From Liolophura sinensis (lineage: Eukaryota; Mollusca; Polyplacophora; Chitonida; Chitonidae): 64,000 nucleotides of DNA. A program made the translations under genes and the position numbers. The stretch's first letter is position 1; each line of letters starts with the position of its first letter. Shown piece after piece: positions 1 through 12,300 of this stretch. Under the pieces are notes generated by a model, which worked only from the letters and a program-made list of their open reading frames with translations, was not told the DNA's origin and made no database searches. Location of the stretch: the NCBI RefSeq assembly GCF_032854445.1, contig NC_088302.1, positions 4,461,338 through 4,525,337 of the forward strand, in the 5' to 3' direction.

Positions 1-228
1 GAACCATTGTAGGCGAGGAATGTTACACTCAACCAGTTTCTGATCAGTGCGTACTGCTTTCTTCGTTGAAATTTTGCTCATGTTTCAGGTACATTGGAAA
101 ACACCTGTAAATCAATATGTTTCTATCCTTAGTGAATTTACAGATATATGTAGAAAACTTTAAGTCTCCTTTCAGGCCAAATATGTGGCGCGATTAAATG
201 TGCAATGATTTTGCTTGACATGTTGCAG

Positions 229-354
229 GCTTTTTGATCGCGATCAATATGAGGAATGTGAAATGGGCCGCAAAGATGCAGGTGGTGATCACAGCGAGCA
301 AACTCATAGCCCTGGCCCTCATCATCGTTATTGGCTTGTTGTATATAGGTCGAG
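229..354 (+). CDS. SLC7 exon: TM5
   Basis: Acceptor TTGCAG before 229, donor GTAAGT at 355. It enters with two bases of a split codon and leaves with one. It encodes the amphipathic start [12 protein letters not shown] and the TM5 helix [20 protein letters not shown]. Confidence 0.9.
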
Positions 355-3300
355 GTAAGTATAAACTCAAAAGAGTTTGGGGCAATCGAAAATGGCCACC
401 CTCTCACCACTGTTCATTAATGCATAGGATCTTGGTTTAACCATTTTGTGTTGGAGTGAAAGGGTGATGACAGAAAAACATCCTTACCCAGGAAGTCATG
501 GTTTAATTTCATTTGAGCTTTATTTCTGATCATGATTTTTAAGTTGATTTACTTTAAGGATAGGTTCTCAGGATGAAGGAAGTACTGAAAAAAATCTTAA
601 AACTGTGTGATTTTCCGAGTTATAATATGACCGAAATTATCAAGGCTATAATGGACTATTGTTTCTATTAGCGGTGTCGCTAATCCTCATAATCTGGTTC
701 AGAGATTAAAACAACGGGGAATGGATGATCACTATGTAAGAAGATGACATTCTCACCTACTGTGAGCAGTATTCAAAGGGCCTAAGAGGTGTCGCTTGTT
801 TTCACTCCGGCCTTTGACTTGCGAGCTAGTATATGTAGGCCTACTTTTAATCAACTGGCAAAGTGACCTTCACCTTTTGAGCAGTTTACTTCAGCAGTAT
901 AACATATAAACTCACCATTATCAGAGCCAGTCATTCACACATTCAAGCAGCACTATTAGTTTCGAATAGTTTTTGGTTGTAAGTGCCTCTGTAGCCAGTC
1001 AGAAACTGCTAACACTGCGTAGTTGCCAAATGGCCATTGTATTGTATACAGCTCATAATTTGTTAAAAGCTCACTCGTTGGTCCACAGGAGACACACAGC
1101 CATAGCGTGTATCAAAGTGATGTTCATCGGAAACCAGCATATGTTGTATCTGCTTTTCTTTCACTTACCGAAGATTAATCAAACTAAATACGGACGAGCT
1201 CCCACTTTGTTTTATACCCACTAAACCTTATCACCATAGCTTGAATATATTTAAAGCCTAATTTTAATTTAATTTAATGACAGCCAATACACGCCTGACC
1301 ACTGCGGATTGTCATGGATGCAGCTGTTAACGATGGAAGTTGGCCACTCATCGCTACGCATAAATTTTCGAATGCAATGCACTTTTTGTTAAAAAATTTG
1401 AGTATTCGTACCAGCAAAACACAGTTTTTTTCACCCCAGTTCTCATTTTTTTACTGAATATTATCACGGAATACCGGGGTCTAAAATCGACGTATGAATC
1501 CCTGTTACCCTATTTCTTCAAATTTTTGGGACACCTGGTCTGCTCATTTCAGCAGTTTTAGACCATCTCATGAACAACATACTCATATATCTTCTCCAAA
1601 AAGGTGGTAAAGAAATGTAATATCTGTCACAAAAAGAATTAGGGTAGTTCCATTATAATAGATGCAAAGTAACAGCAGTCACCTTTCTCCAGTTCAGTAG
1701 GACCAGCCATACTTGAGCCACCAGAATACATACAAGAGGCCACTATCACAAAACTTTGTATGTCAGATTTCTGGTATCTTTTTTTTGTCACAACTTATTG
1801 TGTTACAGAGCCTGAAGGTGACATGATTTACTGTAAACGTTTTGAAGAAATTAATTCACAAACTTTTTTGAAATTGAGCGCAAAACTCAGAAAGGAGGAG
1901 ACAAACACAACAAAGCTGCATGTATAGGTACATAGGGATTTGTTTACTCAATTCGTCAACAACCAGGTCCTCTTCAGACCTGTCGAAGAGGTTTGAGGGG
2001 TGAGAAGTTTGAGATCTCAAATAATAAAATTTTCAAATTTGAAAATGTTCATTCATATATCGTGTGTAAATGCACTTTCTCGGATGGCAGGTCAAGCCTT
2101 TTTTTGTTTTTTAGCTCCTATATAATGGCAATCTTACGTGGATCTCCAACATACAGCAATAGAAAGTTATGTTTTGTTTTGTTTATGTTCTTTTTTCATC
2201 TATCTACATCTACAGAGGGCCTACTGATGGAAGGCTGAACTGTTTTATTGGTTTTAGTTTTGTAGGCTTTAGTTTTATGAGCTTTGTGAATGTTTTTTTA
2301 ATGATTTTAATTGATAGATTTTCAATCGAAATATTTACTAGTTATATAAACTTCAAATTGTTTGCCTTTGGTAAGTTGAAGCAGCACTAGATAAAAGAGC
2401 GCTGGAAATCCATCCTGCAACAAGGAGGCACATCACATACACCCTAAGGATTCCTTCGTCGTTGTATGACTGAAAAATTGTTGAGTACGTCGTTAAACCC
2501 CAAGCGCTCACTCACAAACAGCTAAACATCACAAAAAGTTGTTCATTAAAGAAAACGTGTCATTGCGCGTTATTACGTGGTGTGCCAGTGTTGCGTGGCT
2601 TACAGTGTTGTTCACCATGGGTGGGTGTTTTTTGATGACGCCTACTGCCTTCTGTGATACGGTAAGAATAGAGGTGTGAGAGCAGCTGTGCGGTGCATGA
2701 TCAACCAGTGACCCTGTTAAATATTCTCCTACAGCGTATTGATTTGATATCTTACCTGTATCAGTCAGGATTTCATAAATACACAGAATTACCTGTATTG
2801 ATTGTGGAGTGTGATGTGGGGTAGTGGTTGTTGTACTGCATGTTATAGAGGTAGAATTTTTGTGAAATATTGGTTTTTATGGAAGACATTCAATCCACTT
2901 AACACATCTAGACACATACCACATTAATGAAAACACCTGAATAAATGGTGACTATCTGGTAACTAGACAGCACAGCAAATTGTGGCCAGTATATTGGACA
3001 GTTTCAAGGTGCCCTGAAATGCTTTCGTGGCCATGTTGTGCAGTTTCTGAATGCATACCATTATTGGTACATAACTGGCATATGACAGGACTTGTTTAAG
3101 GTACAGGAGCAGATTACTCTGGCTGGTTTGAAAGTGGACTAGTTTGTGAACAATTTCAGTTCTTAATACCTTGGACACTTACATGTATGTAAAAGTGGTG
3201 ATCACTCAACATTGAACTAACAGTCACAAATAAAAATAATGGTGGCAGACTGATTTTAAGCCTGTATGTTTGTTGAAATCTTTGCCCGACATGATGGAGA

Positions 3301-6300
3301 ACAGTCGTTGGTTAACTACCCTCCGTTACGTAGAATTCTGCTTGATAATTCTGGATTCAAAAACAGGATGATAGCTTTTTTTTATTGTCACCCGTCCAGC
3401 TGTGTATTTACCTGCTCCTGATGCATTGTATAGATATACTAGAAGTAACACTGTGCATACCTGTGGAACTGTCTCATTAGTTGGACACAGTGTAGACATT
3501 TCATTATCTACATTTGCAGTAAATAAGGTCACGAGTTATCCTGAGTGGATATATTGCCCCTCGAACAGGATTTAAAAGCTTATTTACTGTATTTGTTCTT
3601 AAAATTTGCTCAAAGTGCATTTTCAGATGCAAATAAAGGCTATCCAGTCTTCGTCAGACTACAGGATGCTGCTACGCCCTTTGTGAACAAAAAAAAAAAA
3701 AAAAAAAATTGAAACCTGAATTTAATACATGCAAGTAAACACAAACTACATGTATTTGGGGAAATGCCGTCTATGTGAAAGCTTTGTGTTGTCTGCTGCA
3801 TTACATACCTAGTGCTGGCGGCAAGGCTTGCTGCTCATAGCAGAATCAAAGATTCTTGCGTCCTGAAGCCAGGTGAAAATAAATGATGGTCGTTGCACAT
3901 ATAGGTTGACATAGAAAAAGATAAGGGACATTTTTGACTGAAGCTTTATAACTGCGGATTGGTTTATAAGGGCTAATTTTTAGTTCAAACACGTTGTTAC
4001 AAAAAAAAATTGTAAGGCCTTTGCGCAATATTTTTAAATCGGGCATGCTCTGACGTTGGTTTGGCAGATTAAAATTTTGCAAAAACTAACCTCAGAACAA
4101 ACTTTGACTAAGTAAGAAGAAGTGTTGTGCTGTACACGTGAAGTGAAGGTCACATACAGGGACCGAAGTCCCTAAAAATGTATCGGTCAAAATATACAAC
4201 ATTGTGTTGCCCCACTCTGCTGGTTCCACTCCCTGCCCTTCAGAGATTAGGCCGTGGTCATAAATTATTACTTCTGGTGCAGAAACGAGCATGAGGGCCT
4301 AACAAAGCTCTAAACCTCTCCATATTAAACATGAACAGAGCTCTCAGAATTGGGCGTAAAAAAGCAATCAGTGTAGTTGTGTACAAAAATTTTGTGAAAC
4401 CGTAGTAATTAAGCCCTGGAGGTGTGTTTAACGGACAGAAGCTTTGTTTTAGTCTGACTGTCTGTGACCTTTGTGGTCAGGCCTGCTAGTCCTATCATGC
4501 GGCTCAGTGATCATGTGCCCCTACCCTTGTGTTTTACCCCTGATTGTACTGGTGTCTGTGACACAGGGCTGAGTGTCTTACATGTTGGAGCTTGAGCCCC
4601 TAGCAACAGGTGTCTGGGTCAGAAGGGTGACAGATGGTAGTAACACAAGTGATACAGGTGCTTGTGCAGAGATAGGTAGCTAATAAATGTGCTTCCCTTA
4701 CTGTGTAGTACCACTTCTAGGTATGAAAGCATTGCCACTACCTACAGGGGCTATAATCAGGACTGTATCTAGCAATGATTTACCAATAAATTTCATGCAA
4801 AAAGCTTTCAGAAAGCATCAATTTGAGTTGCACTTTATTAAATTTCTTTATGCAGAGTCACAATGTCATCTTTGTAGTTTGGAACCAAGACCTTTAATTT
4901 TGCTGTAGATCTGGTCCTGATAATGTGTGCTTAATCTGTTTCTTGTGTCATCAGTTTTTCTCAAACTTCCATTGTAAATTCATCCATTGTGTACATGTAA
5001 ATTTTGTCAAAGACCATATTGATTTCCTGAGTAAACATGGTTTCAGTTTGAATTCAGGGCAGTTTGCTGCAGGGATCTGTGGCCTAGTGGTTACCATGCT
5101 AGCGCAGCACAATGACCTAGGAGCCTCTCACAAATGCAGTCGCTGTGAGTTCAAGTCCAGCTCATGCTGGCTGCTTCTTCAGTCATACAAGAGAAGGTCT
5201 TCCAGGGAATGGCTGTCGGTTTCCTCCCACCATAGCCCTGTCTGCTGTCATGGAAGGAAAATGTTCTTGAGTGCCGTGTAAAACACAAATCAAATATAAA
5301 TACCTGCATATTGTGCATACACCACATATCTTTCCCTCCATGTACATACACCACATGTCTGTCCCTCTGTGTAAATACACCACATATGTCTGTCCCTCCA
5401 TGTGCATACACCGCATGTCTGTCCCTCTGTGTAAATACACCACATGTCTGTCCCTCCATGTACATACACCACATGTCTGTCCCTCCATGTGCATACACCG
5501 CATGTCTGTTCCTCTGTGTAAATACACCACATATGTCTGTCCCTCCATGTGCATACACCACATGTCTGTCCCGCCATGTGCATACACCACATGTCTGTCC
5601 CTCCATGTGCATACACCGCATGTCTGTTCCTCTGTGTAAATACACCACATATGTCTGTCCCGCCATGTGCATACACCACATGTCTGTCCCTCCATGTGCA
5701 TCCACCACATGTCTGTCCCTCCATGTGCATACACCACATGTCTGTCCCGCCATGTGCATACACCACATGTCTGTCCCGCCATGTGCATACACCACATATG
5801 TCTGTCCCTCCATGTGCATACACCACATATGTTTGTCCCTCTGTGTAATCATGGGGTCACAGAGATCCTTTGTGAGATGTTCCAGGTTGTTTTCCTGAAC
5901 TTGTTATCCAATATATTCTGGGTAGTCTCTTCCAGGAATGCTTTTACTATTAGACATGAAGACACAACTGGCTTAATTCAGACCAAATATATGCTTTTAT
6001 CCATAGTATTTTTTCCTCACACTAATCTTGCTGTAGAGAGACTTGAACCATAACATTTGATGCCATTTGATTGTAAGAACAGAACTCCTGTTGAGATGAA
6101 ATGAGTAATTTTATCATGAATGAAACTTTAGGTCAGATGCAGTCAGTAAAAAATTCTCAGCAAGTATGGATTCAAACAATAATCCAATAAATATTCTTGA
6201 ACTAGAGTTCAGAATTAAGTTTGAAACACCTCAGCGAAGTGTTGATTTTCACTTATATATCCATTGTCCGTATGAATTTTGTTAGTTTCCAGAAGACACA

Positions 6301-9300
6301 GGTACATGTAGGGATCTCTGTGATTTGTGAGAAGACTACTCTGCCTATATTAAAGTATAACGTCATTTTGTTTTTCTGTTCTTTCTTTCAAGGAGAAATA
6401 GACAACTTTCAGAACTCGTTCGATGACAGTGATTACAGTGTAGGAGCCCTGGCCATATCATTTTACTCTGGTTTCTGGGCCTATAGTGGATGGTAAGGAG
6501 GGAATGTGTGTGGGTCTATGGTGGTGGGGTGGGGGGGGGGGGGGAGAGGGGTGGTTGGAGAGATAATTCTGGGCCTGTACTGGATGGTAAGGGGGGGAAT
6601 ATATCTGGGCCTGTTGTGGATGGTAAGGGGGAATACGTCTGGGTCTATAGTGGGTAGTAAGGGGGAATGTCTGTGCCAATAGTGGGATGGTAAGGGGAAT
6701 GTCTGGGCCTGTACTGGATGGTAAGGGGGGGAATATATCTGGGCCTGTTGTGGATGGTAAGGGGGAATACGTCTGGGTCTATAGTGGGTAGTAAGGAGGA
6801 ATGTCTGGGTCTATAGTGGGATGGTAAGGGGAATGTCTGGGCCTATAGTGGGATGGTAAGGGGGAATACGTCTGAGCCTATAGTGGATGGTAAGGGGGGG
6901 GGGGGATATATCTGGGCCTGTGGATGGTAAGGGGGAATGTCTGGGTCTATAGTGGGATGGTAAGGGGAATGTCTGGGCCTATAGTGGGATGGTAAGGGGG
7001 AATACGCCTGGGCCTATAGTGGATGGTAAGGGGGAATGTGTCTGGGCCTATAGTGGATGGTAAAGGGGGAATGTGTCTGGGCCTGTAGTGGATGGTAAAG
7101 GGGGAATGTGTCTGGGCCTGTACTGGATGGTAAGGGGGGGAATATATCTGGGCCTGTTGTGGATGGTAAGGGGGAATACGCCTGGGCCTATAGTGGATGG
7201 TAAGGGGGAATGTGTCTGGGCCTATAGTGGATGGTAAAGGGGGAATGTGTCTGGGCCTATAGTGGATGGTAAAGGGGGAATGTGTCTGGGCCTATAGTGG
7301 ATGGTAAAGGGGGAATGTGTCTGGGCCTATAGTGGATGGTAAAGGGGGAATGTGTCTGGGCCTGTAGTGGATGGTAAGGGGGGAATGTGTCTGGGCCTGT
7401 AGTGGATGGTAAGGGAGGTGGGGGGATGTGTCTGGGCCTATAGTAGATGGTAAAGGGGGAATGTGTCTGGGCCTGTAGTGGATGGTGATTGGGGGAAACG
7501 TCTTGGTCTGTAGTGAATGGTGAGGGGGAATGTCTAGGCCTGTAGTGGATGGGAAAGGGGGGGGGGGGGGGAATGTGTCTGGGCCTGTAGTGGATGGTGA
7601 TGGGGGGAAAACGTCTTGGTCTACAGTGGATGGTGAGGGGGAATGTCTAGGCCTGTAGTGGATGGGAAAGGGGGGAATGTGTCTGGGCCTATAGTGGGTG
7701 GTAAGGGGGCTTGTTGTGGGGGAGGGGGGTGGGGAGACATTTACAGAAACAATCGCTTTGATTTTCCATCTGTCCATCCTGCCAGCCAATCTTGTCTCTG
7801 TCACATGTGTGACTGATTGTTAATCAGTAGGATATCATCCTACTTTGAAAATAAACCTCAAAACACCTTTTCTACAATCACTAGAACACTTACAATCAGG
7901 AAAAAAAATATGACTAACTCAGTCGTGGATAAAATTTTATGTCATTTATATGCGTGGTAAATATTAATGGAGAACTTTACTGGCATGTACATCCTGTACC
8001 AAATGTGTTTTATACAGAATCTCAGACCTGACATTAAACACAAACTGACTGTCTGAATAATGGAGTTGAGCTGCCTGTTCTGTTTCTGTGTACCACCAAA
8101 GCACATTTCCACATTCCATGTATTAATGCTTGTGCTAATGGCTTATTCCTTGTAGGAGTTACCTGAATTTTCTCACGGAGGAGCTAATCAATCCTAACAG
8201 GTGAGGGAAATTCTTTTATCTGAGTTAATTTTTTAGGAATTCTCTGAATTTTCTTCGTGAAGAAATCATTGATCCTAAAAGGTGAGGAAGGTGTTTTATT
8301 ATCTTGTATTTACAGTGTTTTTTACCACAATAAAACATTTTCTGTCCCGTCCATTTTTGCTAAGGTGAAGTGTGTAGTGTGAATCTTTGAAAGGTAGCTA
8401 ACTTTCCTCCAAGTGAACAATATTTATAGTGATCAAGTGTCAACATGGTCAATATGCAATGTTTTATTACGGATCTTATCTAGCTATTTAAACAGGTTTA
8501 TTTGAATAATATGAAATATAATGTGGCTTGAAGATCAATGCACACAAGCATGTGTCATGAAAAATGCAGTTTTTAGCTCGCCTGTATATAGTGCAGACGT
8601 AGTTTATGTCATACCCTGAGTATCGATGTCGGCGTCCAATAAAAGAGAAGGTAATATTAAACAAAATATTAGGGGTGGTATCTTGAAAAGTACTGCAGGT
8701 ATTGAGCTCAGGGTTTGCTCACATCTAGAGCACAATATCACCAGGGGGATATTCCATCTTTGATTGGTGTGTGCATATTAAATACCATAAATTACTGAAT
8801 TCCTGATAATAAGCATTGTATTTATTGGCATGAAGTTTTACATACATGTAAATCACAATGACGCAAGGGGGATGTTCCATCGCTGATGGTCTGTCAGCAT
8901 ATCAATTATCATAAATTACCAAATTCATGATTTCTGTTCTTTCTGCATTGAGCTGAAGTTTAGCATCCATTTGCTCATACTGGCGAGCTCTTTGGTAGCC
9001 TTGCTACCAGTTCTATTTTAAGGTGACATATAATGGTGTGAATGGCATGTTTGGAGAGTTTAGGGAGATTTTAAGACTTCCTAACTTGCCCTAGATTAAT
9101 AATTTTCAGGTTTTTCTGAACTAATGACAACTGTTATACAAATGTTCATTAGACCTCACATCAGATATTTTTTGTAATCATTGTGCTGCTGATCGCTAAT
9201 GTGGGTTGTATACATATTCGTCCAGGAACCTGCCCTTGGCTATCATCATATCCATGTCTGTAGTAATCACTGTGTACCTGATTGCTAACGTGGCCTACCT

Positions 9301-12300
9301 TGGCGTCCTCACACCTATAGAGATGTTGGCATCACCAGCTGTGGCTGTGGTAAGCTGTTTTCGTAGCAGTTTAGACAATAAAGTTTTCAGGAAGCCATGA
9401 TCCATTGTCCACTTTTCTTTTTGTTAAGAACTATTACTTGTGGCAAGTAAATGTATTTTCTACGTGCAGTCAACTTTGGAGAATAATATTATGCCTAGCC
9501 GACCATGTATTCCCTTGAAAACATCACATTCTCCCTTAATAGTGATACGCATGCAGTTGCCATCAGCAGTGAATAAAAGTATTCCAAAACGGATGAATTT
9601 GATAATGCCTTGTAAACCATGCTTAGCAGACCGACACTGTGTTAACACAAATCAGATGTTCACCAGGTGGCGCTTCACTAATACTGCTCATGAAACCTGT
9701 TGTAAAAACCATAATGAGAGTAAGGTTGAACTGTTTCATTTTGTCCTGGGACAGTATATGTGAAAGGTTTCAGGGCAGGGTCCATTCAGGGACCAGTCTT
9801 ACAAGTAAGGACAGTGTTTGCTGATGTGATGGCTGAAAGCTTCTCTGAACATTTGTACAGGGTACAGGGATCACAATGCCTGTAATGTGTAAATTTGAAA
9901 ACTTCTTTTCCTCTTGCCATACTTTTAGGCAAATAAAGGATTAACACGAAGTATATGTCAAGTGAAAGACCATTGATCAATATCTTGAAAATTGGTGTGA
10001 TTCATCGGGGGAGGTTTTGGGGCGACAGGATTGTTTTTCATTGATGTAAAATACAAGTGAAACTTTGACCACAAAACCCCATATGCTGTAAGCATCCCCA
10101 GAACAGTGAATCCTGTAGATATCAAGAGAGCAAAGTCTCCTCATTTCAAGTGAAATCAAGCATTGTGTAGAGGATGGGAAAACGGCCGCATGAATTGAAA
10201 GGGTATAAATATGTAATATCTGAGTCTACAAATGTTTAGCGTATGTAAATTTGGCTAAATTTGTTGTGTTTATCTGTTGTAGACATTTGCAGAGAAAACA
10301 CTCGGTGTGATGACGTGGGCCATGCCCATTTTGATCGCACTGTCCGTCTGTGGGATGATCAATGGCACAGCTCTCTCCATGTCCAGGTAAGCCGCAGGAC
10401 ACCAAGACATTTCAGCTGTCCACACTTTGGCTACACTACTGTTCAGCTGTCCACACTTTGGCTACACTACTGTTCAGCTGTCCACACTTTGGCTATGCTA
10501 ACTTTCAGCCGTCCACACTTTGTCTACACTACTGTTCAGCTGTCCACACTTTGGCTACACTACTGTTCAGCTGTCCACACTTTGGCTACACTAACTTTCA
10601 GCCGTCCACACTTTGTCTACACTACCTTTCAGCCGTTCACACTTTGGCTACACTACCTTTCAGCCATCCACACTTTGGCTACACTTCCTTTCAGCCGTTC
10701 ACACTTTGGCTACACTACTGTTTAGCTGTCCACACTTTGGCTACACTACCTTTCAGCTGTTCACACTTTGGCTACACTACCTTTCAGCCGTTCACACTTT
10801 GGCTACACTACCTTTCAGCCATCCACACTTTGGCTACACTACCTTTCAGCCATCCACACTTTGGCTACACTACTGTTCAGCCGTCCACATTTTGGCTACA
10901 CTACTGTTCAGCCGTACACACTTTGGCTACACTTCCTTTCAGCCGTTCACACTTTGGCTACACTACTGTTCAGCTGTCCACACTTTGGCTACTCTACCTT
11001 TCAGCCGTCCACACTTTGGCTACACTACCTTTCAGCCGTCCACACTTTGGCTACACTACCTTTCAGCCGTCCACACTTTGGCTACACTACCTTTCAGCCG
11101 TCCATATTTTGGCTACACTACTGTTCAGCCGTACACACTTTGGCTACACTTCCTTTCAGCCGTTCACACTTCGGCTACACTACCTTTCAGCCGTGGTGTT
11201 GGTGTCGGTGTGTAAGATTTTTTGTTTGGGTCAGTTGAGTAAGGTTTTATGTTTGGGTAGCTAGTCTCAGTTTTCACATCACTTTATGAAATTTGGTGGG
11301 AATGATGAACATGATTTGGACATTTACTCATTTTGATTATAAATTAGGAATGTTTGCATTTTTATTCAACTTATTAGGTTCAAAATTGTATCCAAGTCTT
11401 GGCCATTTTATCCAAGCCAGTACTATAGTAGGCCAGGGTGAGGTTTTTTGCTTGGGTCAGCTGTTGCCACAGTTTTTACACCGTCTTGCTGAAACTCGGT
11501 GTGGACTATTGGCATGCTTTGAAGACTTCATGGAATAAATGATTTTAAATGATTAGGTGTATCTATATTTTTATTCAGATTACCAGCTTTTTGACTTTGC
11601 CATTTTATGTTCACTAGTACAATTCCGTTTGTTGGCCAAATTCAGATTTTGAACTTGGCCATTTTACCCCCTGTTATTGTGGGCCAGGGTAAGGTTTTTT
11701 GTTTGGGTCAGCTGTTGCCACAGTTTTTACATCATTTTTCCGAAACTTAGTGGGGGCGATGGGCATGCATTATCAGGTTTTAGACTTGAAGATGTTATCA
11801 TATGTTTTGGATTTGCTATGTTCACATTCACTTCACAGGTATATATGTAGGTTCAGGTTTTATGTTCAGGTCAGCTGTTATCAGTTTTCAACATATCTTT
11901 ATGAAACTTCATGGGCGTGAGAAACATGCCTTGAATATGTACACACGTGAATTTTGATATTATATTTGATTTTTTTTTATCCAAGAACTGAAGTCATTAC
12001 CGGCAAGCTATCACATTTCTCATAACCCTTGTTTCATTTTTACCCCCTGTCTTCGACATTGAAAGAATATTTTTCTGCCTCAAAAACACAAGTTCAGTTG
12101 GTGTGTCCGAAGGTATTAAGTATGTTACAATAGCTGCAGGTAACAGGTATTTATGTTGATAGCAAATCAAGATTATCAAGGCTTTAATATATGTATATTT
12201 TAACACAGATTAAGGTTATGGTCAAATGGAAGGGTTGGAGAGGTGTGCTCTTAAGGCATGGTTAAATACTTATGGATAACAGGTGCTTGGTGTAGACCGC

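Larger units (their letters stand above)
355..6392. other. SLC7 intron, 6.0 kb
   Basis: No further exon recognised. It contains a dispersed repeat copy (about 1488-1670), a SINE-tail fragment (about 2455-2530), a poly-A run at 3690, a near-complete SINE (5071-5300) and a 29-34 bp tandem array (5313-5850). Confidence 0.7.

Noticed and set aside
5080-5158. tRNA gene
   Set aside because: A and B boxes are present but no cloverleaf or acceptor stem forms, and the sequence continues into a SINE body and tail seen many times elsewhere.
5313-5850. Overlapping long reading frames of Cys/His-rich repeats on both strands
   Set aside because: They are read-outs of a 29-34 bp minisatellite in several frames at once, with no splice or codon evidence and inside an SLC7 intron.
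8201-8236. Functional 36-nt micro-intron between exons A and B
   Set aside because: It has GT and AG ends, but 36 nt is too short for a normal animal spliceosomal intron including branch point; exclusion is the better reading.
10362-11264. 300-codon frame of [17 protein letters not shown]-type repeats
   Set aside because: The 31-bp period makes all three frames open in turn; the array lies between two SLC7 exons and starts just after a donor.
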